Shown here: positions 58,828 to 64,000 of the stretch, piece after piece
How the letters are laid out: every line of letters starts with the position of its first letter
Numbering within the stretch: position 1 is the stretch's first letter
DNA from: Aldehydirespirator sp965219165
GTDB lineage: Bacteria; Actinomycetota; Acidimicrobiia; Acidimicrobiales; Aldehydirespiratoraceae
DNA: 64,000 bases
Direction of reading: 5' to 3'
Assembly: GCA_965219165.1 (NCBI GenBank)
Contig: CBDCMW010000002.1
Span: forward strand, 2,294,001-2,358,000
The notes under the pieces: model-generated
The model's database searches: none
The model's input: only the letters and a program-made list of their open reading frames with translations
Told to the model about the DNA's origin: nothing
Position numbers and translations under genes: made by a program

Positions 58828-59213
58828 TCTCGCAGACATTCTGAGCCGTACCGGACGCCCACTCAGGGCACTGTGCTGCGGCTGACTCAAACGCCTCAGG
58901 CAGCGCTTCTGCCATGTCTTGGAGTTCGTCGGCACTGACATTGACTCCGAGTCGTGCGGCGGTGTGCGACCACCCCTCCAATGTGGTGGGGCTCGACCCA
59001 GCGAAGCGCATCGCGGGAGGCGGCGCTTAGGGCACATATATCTGTCTGAATGCAACAATGATATTATCCCAATTGCAGGACACCGTGGTGTCGCTCTTGC
59101 TGGTCATTCGTCCGCTGCCGGAGTGCGAGAATTGAGCTGACACTCGCTTACCGCAATTCGAGTATTGTCGCGACTGGAAGTCTTGACAGAGCGACAGACT
59201 GGACCTTGGAGCC
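58828..59213. other. Intergenic stretch, no convincing gene
   Basis: A minus-strand frame (59011 down into the ATPase remnant) looks codon-biased (NVSADELQDMAEALPEAFES) but overlaps another gene and has no family I recognise. The promoter of the large propeller gene should lie here; the A+T-rich piece near 59035-59075 is a candidate. Confidence 0.35.
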
Positions 59214-62200
59214 ATGCATGTATTGCGACCGCGGCGAGCGCGCCGCGAACAGCCACAGCAGTCCGCCGGGCGGGTGCGCGCATGGTGGAGCCGGGCCGCG
59301 AGGCGCGGTGTTGCCGGTGTGCTCGCGGCCGCGATGGTCGCGGCGCTGGCGCCGGCGCCGGTGTCGGCCGGCGGCGGCGACGGGGAGGCCGCCGAGGAGG
59401 ACGGCGCGCCGAGATCAGCCGGCGGGCACGGCCCCGCGAACGCGCCCCGCAGCGGCGGCGGTGGGTCTGAGGGGCCGCCTGATCTGGATTTCTCGGACAT
59501 TCGGGGGTCGTTCACGGAGGGCATCTGTGCGGTGGGCGACACCATGTGGGTGGGGATCAGGAGCTGGAGCAAGCTCCGTGCGCACGACCTGTCCACCGGC
59601 CAGCGCGACGAGGACAGCGACCTGCCGATCGAGAATCCCGCTCGGGGAGTCTGGTGCGACGGCGAGACGCTGTGGTACACGACCAAGAATGACCACAGCA
59701 AGATCTTCGCCTACGACCTGGCGACGGGCACCCGCCAAGAGGACCGCGAGTTCGACATCAGCGCTCTGGACTTCAGCTCCGGCGGCGCCCCGACGTACAG
59801 ATTCTGGTCGGGGCCGCTGGGGATAGCGTCCGACGGCGACACGATGTGGGTGGCGACCAACTCGCGCGTCGTCGGGAACCGGCTGTACGCGCTGGACATG
59901 GCCACCAAGGAGCCCAAGCCCGGCTCGGACATCGCGCTGGGGAGCTTCTATCCGAGGGGACTGTTCTCTGACGGGGAGTTCCTGTGGGTCGCGACGACCC
60001 GCGGCAACACGGTGGTGCGGGTCTATGACATCTCGACGCTGGCCCGCGTCGAGAGCCTCGTAGTCGAGTCGCCCGGCGGCAAGTGGGGGCTGTGGTCTGA
60101 CGGGTACCACATGTGGGTGGCGAACTTCGCCCACACCACGGTGCGGGCCTATCCGATGCCCGAGGCCTACGGGTCGGGTCTGGAGACCCTGGAGGTGTCG
60201 GGGGTGGAGTTGGTGAGCCCGTCGCCTAGGGAGTTCCGGGGCCGTGTGGCACGCGGCACCGCGTCGGTGACGGTCACCGCGGTCGCTGCGGGCGACGAGG
60301 ACACGGTGACTTTCGGCACCGTCGACGCCGACGGCGGCACCGAGGGCCATCAGTGGAGCCTGGAGCTGGGCGACAACACGCTGGAGATCACGGTGTCCGA
60401 CGGCACCCTCAGCCGCACCTCCACGATCACGGTGGTGAAGGTCGATGTGGACGCGCTGTCCAACGACGCCACGCTGAGCTCGCTGAGCGTCGACGGCGCC
60501 GGAGTGGACGACTTCGCCCCCGACGTGCACGACTACGGGCTGAGGGTGGCCCACGATGCGGCGACGGCGACGGTGGCGGCCACATCTGCCGAGGCCGCCG
60601 CCGAGGTGGCGATCACACCCGCCGACGCCGATCCCGACGCTGAGGGCCACCAGGTTTCGCTCGACGTGGGAGCGAATCCGGTGACGGTCGCGGTGGTTGC
60701 CACCGACGGATTCGCCGAGGCCGTGTACAGGCTCACGATCAGCCGCCCGCGCCGGCGGCCGCCGCCGACGCCGACCGACTACAGCGCCGGTGGGCTCGAG
60801 GGGCCGCCTGGCTTCGTTGTGCCGGGGTTCAGGGAGGGCATCTGTGCGGTGGGCGACACTCTGTGGGTGTCGTCGAGGTCCTACAGCAAGCTCTACGCGT
60901 ATGACCGGTCCACCGGCGAGCGCGACGAGGACGGCGACCTGCTGTCGCTCGAGAATCCCGCTCGGGGGGTGTGGTGCGACGACGAGACGGTGTGGTACAC
61001 GAGCAAGAGGGACCAAAGCAAGATCTTCGCCTACGACCTGGCGACGGGCCTGCGCGACGAGGACCGCGAGTTCGACATCAGCGCTCTGAACTTCAGCCAG
61101 CGCAGCGGCGGGGCGCGGTATTACTGGGCGGGGCCGCTGGGCATAGCGTCCGACGGCGACACGATGTGGGTGGCGACCAACTCGCGGGTCGTCGGGAACC
61201 GGCTGTACGCGCTGGACATGGCCACCAAGGAGCCCAAGCCCGGCTCGGACATCGCGCTGGGGGGCTTCTACCCGAAAGGGCTGTTCACCGACGGCGAGTT
61301 CCTGTGGGTCGCGTCGACCCAAGGCAACGCGGTGGTGCGGGCCTATGACATCGCGACGCGGACGCGCGTGGAGAGCCTCGACATCTCGTCCGACGGGCCC
61401 TGGGGGCTGTGGTCTGACGGTGAGCACATGTGGCTGTGCAACTTCCATCGCGAGAGGGTGCGGGCCTACCCGATGCCCGACGCCTACAGGCCGGGTCTGG
61501 AGACCCCGGAGGTGTCGGGGGTGGAGCTGGTGCGCTCGTCGTCTAGGGAGTTCCGGGGCAATGTGGCACGCGGCACCGCGTCGGTGACGGTCACCGCGGC
61601 GCCCTTCGACGACACGGACACGGTGGCTTTCGGCACCGCCGACGCCGACGACGGCACCGAGGGCCATCAGTGGAGCCTGGCGCTGGGCGACAACACGCTG
61701 GAGATCACCGTGTCCGACGGCACCCACAGCCGCACCTACACGATCACGGTGGTGAAGGTCGATGTGGACGCGCTGTCTGATGACGCCACGCTGAGCTCGC
61801 TGAGCGTCGACGGCGCCGGAGTGGACGGGTTCGCCCCCGACGTGGGCGGCTACCGGGTGAGGGTGGCCCACGATGCGGCGACGGCGACGGTGGCGGCCAC
61901 AGCCACCGAGGCCGCCGCGCGGGTGGCGATCACACCCGCCGACGCCGATCCCGACGCTGAGGGCCACCAGGTCGCGCTGGCCGAGGGGCCGAATCCGGTG
62001 ACCGTCGCGGTGGCGGCCACCGACGGGCTGGCCGGGGCCGTCTACACGCTGGAGATCTCCCGCATGCCTTCGGCGTTCGGCTACGACGAGTTCATGGACG
62101 TCTCGGGGTTGGAGCATCGCCGCTCGATGGACATCTGGGCCGACGCGCGGACGCGCTGGGTGAGCTATGACCGCTCCGGCGATGAGGCGGTACTGGCCTA

Positions 62201-64000
62201 CTACCGCTCGACGGACGAGCGCGCCCCGGGCCGCGACATCGCGGTGCGGACCGCCGGCAACAAGAGCCCGCAGGCGCTGTGGTCCGACGGCGTGTCGCTG
62301 TACGTGCTCGACGCCTGGAAGTCGATGGTGTTCCAGTACAGCCTCGCCGGCGGCGCGGACGGCTTCGGGGCCCATGTTGGCACTGTGTCGCTGGAGGGCA
62401 TCGGCGAGGACGACGCCCGGGGGCTGTGGTCAAACGGCGAAACCATGTGGGTGGCCGATGCCGACGACGCCAAGCTGTACGCCTACGCGCTCGAAGGGGG
62501 CGCCCGGCGTGCGGACCTGGACTTCGACACGCTGCGGGCCGCGGGCAACTCGATGCCGATGGACCTGTGGTCTGACGGGCAGGTGATGTGGGTCCTCGAC
62601 AAGGGCGACGGCAAGGTCTACGCCTATGACCTGGATTCCAGGGCGCGCCTGGAGCATCTGGACTTCGAGGAGCTGGAACGGGGCAACGGCTGGCCATCGG
62701 GGCTGTGGTCGAACGGCGAGCACATGTGGGTGTCTGACGCCGACGACACCCGGGTCTACGCCTATGTGATGCCCGCGGTGCTCGCCCTAGACACCCTGGA
62801 GGTGTCGGGGGTGGAGCTGGTGCGCTCGTCGTCGACGGAGTCTCGGGGCCATGTGGCGCGCGGCGCGGCGTCGGTGACGGTCACCGCTCAGGCCGCCGAC
62901 GAAACGCACACGGTGACTTTCGGCACCGACGACGCCGACGACGTCACCGGGGGCCACCAGTGGAGCCTTGAGCTGGGCGACAACACGCTGGAGGTCACCG
63001 TGTCCGACGGCACCACAAGCCGCACCTACACCATCACCGTCGTCAAACTCGACTTGGACGCGCTGTCTGATGACGCCACCCTGAGCTCGCTGAACGTGGA
63101 CGGCGCCGAGGTGGACGGGTTCGCCTCCGACGTGCACAGCTATCGGCTGAGGGTGGCCAACGATGTGGTGTCGGTGACGGTGGAGGCTGCAGCTGCCGAC
63201 GCAGCGGCCGAGGTGGACATCTCGCCCGCCGACGCGGATCCCGGCACCACCGGCCATCAGGTCTCCCTGGCCGTGGGAGCGAATGTGGTGACCGTGGCGG
63301 TGGCGGCCACCGACGGGGTGGCCACCGCCGCCTACAAGCTCACAATCGGCCGCAAGCCGTTGGTGTTCGGCCACGACAGCTTCTTGGACATCTCGGGGCT
63401 GGAGCATCGCCGCTCGATGGACATCTGGGCCGGCGCGCGCACGCGGTGGGTGAGCTATGACCGCTCCGGCGATGAGGCGGTGCTGGCCTATGACCCCTCG
63501 ACGGGTGAGCGCACGCCGGGACGCGACATCGCGGTGCGCGCCGCCGGCAACAAGAGCCCCCAGGCGCTGTGGTCTGACGGCGTGGTGCTGTATGTGCTCG
63601 ACACCTGGAAGTCGATGGTGTTCCAGTACAGCCTCGCCGACGGGGCCGGCTTCGGCGCCCATGCCGCCACGGTGTCGCTGGAGGGCATCGGCGAGGACGA
63701 CGCCCGGGGGCTGTGGTCTGACGGCGAAACCATGTGGGTGGCCGATGCCGACGACGCCAAGCTGTACGCCTACGCGCTCGACGGGGGCGCCCGGCGGCCG
63801 GACCTGGACTTCGACACGCTGCGGGCCGCGGGCAACTCGATGCCGGTGGACCTGTGGTCTGACGGGCTGGTGATGTGGGTCCTCGACAAGGGCGACGGCA
63901 AGGTCTACGCCTATGACCTCGACTTCAAGGCGCGGCTGGAGCATCTGGACTTCGAGGCGCTCGAGCCGCGCAACGACTGGCCCTCGGGGCTGTGGTCGAA
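59214..64000 (+). CDS. Giant exported beta-propeller / cadherin-like repeat protein (3' end outside window)
   Basis: Open from the ATG at 59214 to the window end, more than 1,590 codons. A very basic N-terminus (RPRRARREQ) precedes the signal segment GVAGVLAAAMVAALAPAPVSA. Blades of a propeller follow (AVGDTMWV; KIFAYDLATG; GLWSDGYHMWVANF), each about 45-55 residues with a G-D-x-M-W-V core. Each propeller is followed by SVTVTAV...DNTLEITVSDG and by a cadherin-like beta-sandwich (DATLSSLSVDGAGVDDFAPD). At least four such modules are visible. Modules 1 and 2 repeat at 1,317 bases; 3 and 4 form a second type repeating at 1,290 bases (GLEHRRSMDIWA). Extracellular; a binding or adhesion role is inferred. 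Confidence 0.83.
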   Translation, partial: MHVLRPRRARREQPQQSAGRVRAWWSRAARRGVAGVLAAAMVAALAPAPVSAGGGDGEAAEEDGAPRSAGGHGPANAPRSGGGGSEGPPDLDFSDIRGSFTEGICAVGDTMWVGIRSWSKLRAHDLSTGQRDEDSDLPIENPARGVWCDGETLWYTTKNDHSKIFAYDLATGTRQEDREFDISALDFSSGGAPTYRFWSGPLGIASDGDTMWVATNSRVVGNRLYALDMATKEPKPGSDIALGSFYPRGLFSDGEFLWVATTRGNTVVRVYDISTLARVESLVVESPGGKWGLWSDGYHMWVANFAHTTVRAYPMPEAYGSGLETLEVSGVELVSPSPREFRGRVARGTASVTVTAVAAGDEDTVTFGTVDADGGTEGHQWSLELGDNTLEITVSDGTLSRTSTITVVKVDVDALSNDATLSSLSVDGAGVDDFAPDVHDYGLRVAHDAATATVAATSAEAAAEVAITPADADPDAEGHQVSLDVGANPVTVAVVATDGFAEAVYRLTISRPRRRPPPTPTDYSAGGLEGPPGFVVPGFREGICAVGDTLWVSSRSYSKLYAYDRSTGERDEDGDLLSLENPARGVWCDDETVWYTSKRDQSKIFAYDLATGLRDEDREFDISALNFSQRSGGARYYWAGPLGIASDGDTMWVATNSRVVGNRLYALDMATKEPKPGSDIALGGFYPKGLFTDGEFLWVASTQGNAVVRAYDIATRTRVESLDISSDGPWGLWSDGEHMWLCNFHRERVRAYPMPDAYRPGLETPEVSGVELVRSSSREFRGNVARGTASVTVTAAPFDDTDTVAFGTADADDGTEGHQWSLALGDNTLEITVSDGTHSRTYTITVVKVDVDALSDDATLSSLSVDGAGVDGFAPDVGGYRVRVAHDAATATVAATATEAAARVAITPADADPDAEGHQVALAEGPNPVTVAVAATDGLAGAVYTLEISRMPSAFGYDEFMDVSGLEHRRSMDIWADARTRWVSYDRSGDEAVLAYYRSTDERAPGRDIAVRTAGNKSPQALWSDGVSLYVLDAWKSMVFQYSLAGGADGFGAHVGTVSLEGIGEDDARGLWSNGETMWVADADDAKLYAYALEGGARRADLDFDTLRAAGNSMPMDLWSDGQVMWVLDKGDGKVYAYDLDSRARLEHLDFEELERGNGWPSGLWSNGEHMWVSDADDTRVYAYVMPAVLALDTLEVSGVELVRSSSTESRGHVARGAASVTVTAQAADETHTVTFGTDDADDVTGGHQWSLELGDNTLEVTVSDGTTSRTYTITVVKLDLDALSDDATLSSLNVDGAEVDGFASDVHSYRLRVANDVVSVTVEAAAADAAAEVDISPADADPGTTGHQVSLAVGANVVTVAVAATDGVATAAYKLTIGRKPLVFGHDSFLDISGLEHRRSMDIWAGARTRWVSYDRSGDEAVLAYDPSTGERTPGRDIAVRAAGNKSPQALWSDGVVLYVLDTWKSMVFQYSLADGAGFGAHAATVSLEGIGEDDARGLWSDGETMWVADADDAKLYAYALDGGARRPDLDFDTLRAAGNSMPVDLWSDGLVMWVLDKGDGKVYAYDLDFKARLEHLDFEALEPRNDWPSGLWS

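Noticed and set aside
58679..59011. Minus-strand 110-codon frame (MRFAGSSPTTLEGWSH...)
   Set aside because: Codon-like composition in its first half, but it runs into the opposite-strand ATPase remnant and has no recognisable family; kept only as a remark.
59415..62375. 986-codon minus-strand frame opposite the propeller gene
   Set aside because: Antisense of a well-defined repeat protein; His/Arg/Val-rich and without domains.

Overview
High-GC bacterial DNA with an actinobacterial character. GTG starts are common, start/stop overlaps of the GTGA/ATGA type are frequent, and there is a probable F420-dependent luciferase-like oxidoreductase. Secreted proteins carry the Cys-containing SLH-like repeat (GIT.GC...CP...TRAQMA) that I associate with Acidimicrobiia. 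I infer an acidimicrobial lineage, possibly marine or host-associated; no rRNA is present to prove it.

Layout. 1-3763: end of a sugar-type ABC importer operon (ATPase, permease), then an Asp/Glu/hydantoin-type racemase and a FAD-dependent amino-acid oxidase. 3967-10186: an accretion zone on a tRNA-Pro(GGG) gene. The tRNA 3' half is repeated twice further out (6448, exact; 3967, decayed), delimiting two stacked insertions. The outer one holds the wreck of an XhoI/PaeR7I-like restriction-modification system (methylase 5'-truncated, endonuclease frameshifted). The inner one holds a Doc toxin with RHH antitoxin, an N-truncated tyrosine recombinase, an AT-rich gene joining a membrane anchor to a GGCT-like domain, and a GNAT acetyltransferase.

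10206-27757: housekeeping core: SpoIIE-type phosphatase, der, DUF512 radical-SAM protein, a pseudokinase with a small exported partner, rsmE, dnaJ, hrcA, lepA, rpsT, holA, comEC, comEA, a thioredoxin-TPR protein and the LLM oxidoreductase. Short tandem duplications fill the gaps between these genes.

27935-38753: an SLH-like exported protein, then tRNA-Ala(GGC). The tRNA 3' end (18 bp) recurs at 38736, bounding a 9.7-kb integrative island with a P4-type integrase. It carries an IS110-family element inserted inside an IS256-family remnant, further IS256 and IS3 debris, a nucleotidyltransferase pair resembling a toxin-antitoxin system, and a secreted protein joining SLH-like repeats, 14 RCC1 repeats and a zinc metalloprotease.

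39210-64000: about 25 kb almost wholly given to exported repeat proteins. They are an FN3/PPC protein; a giant Calx-beta locus (57123 down to 41478, roughly 5,200 codons if intact) with a G15 tract just after its start codon, a 10-bp duplication frameshift and a small deletion cluster; a truncated ATPase; and a large beta-propeller/cadherin-like protein that runs off the window. The pattern suggests a variable cell-surface locus whose expression and length could change by slippage and recombination.
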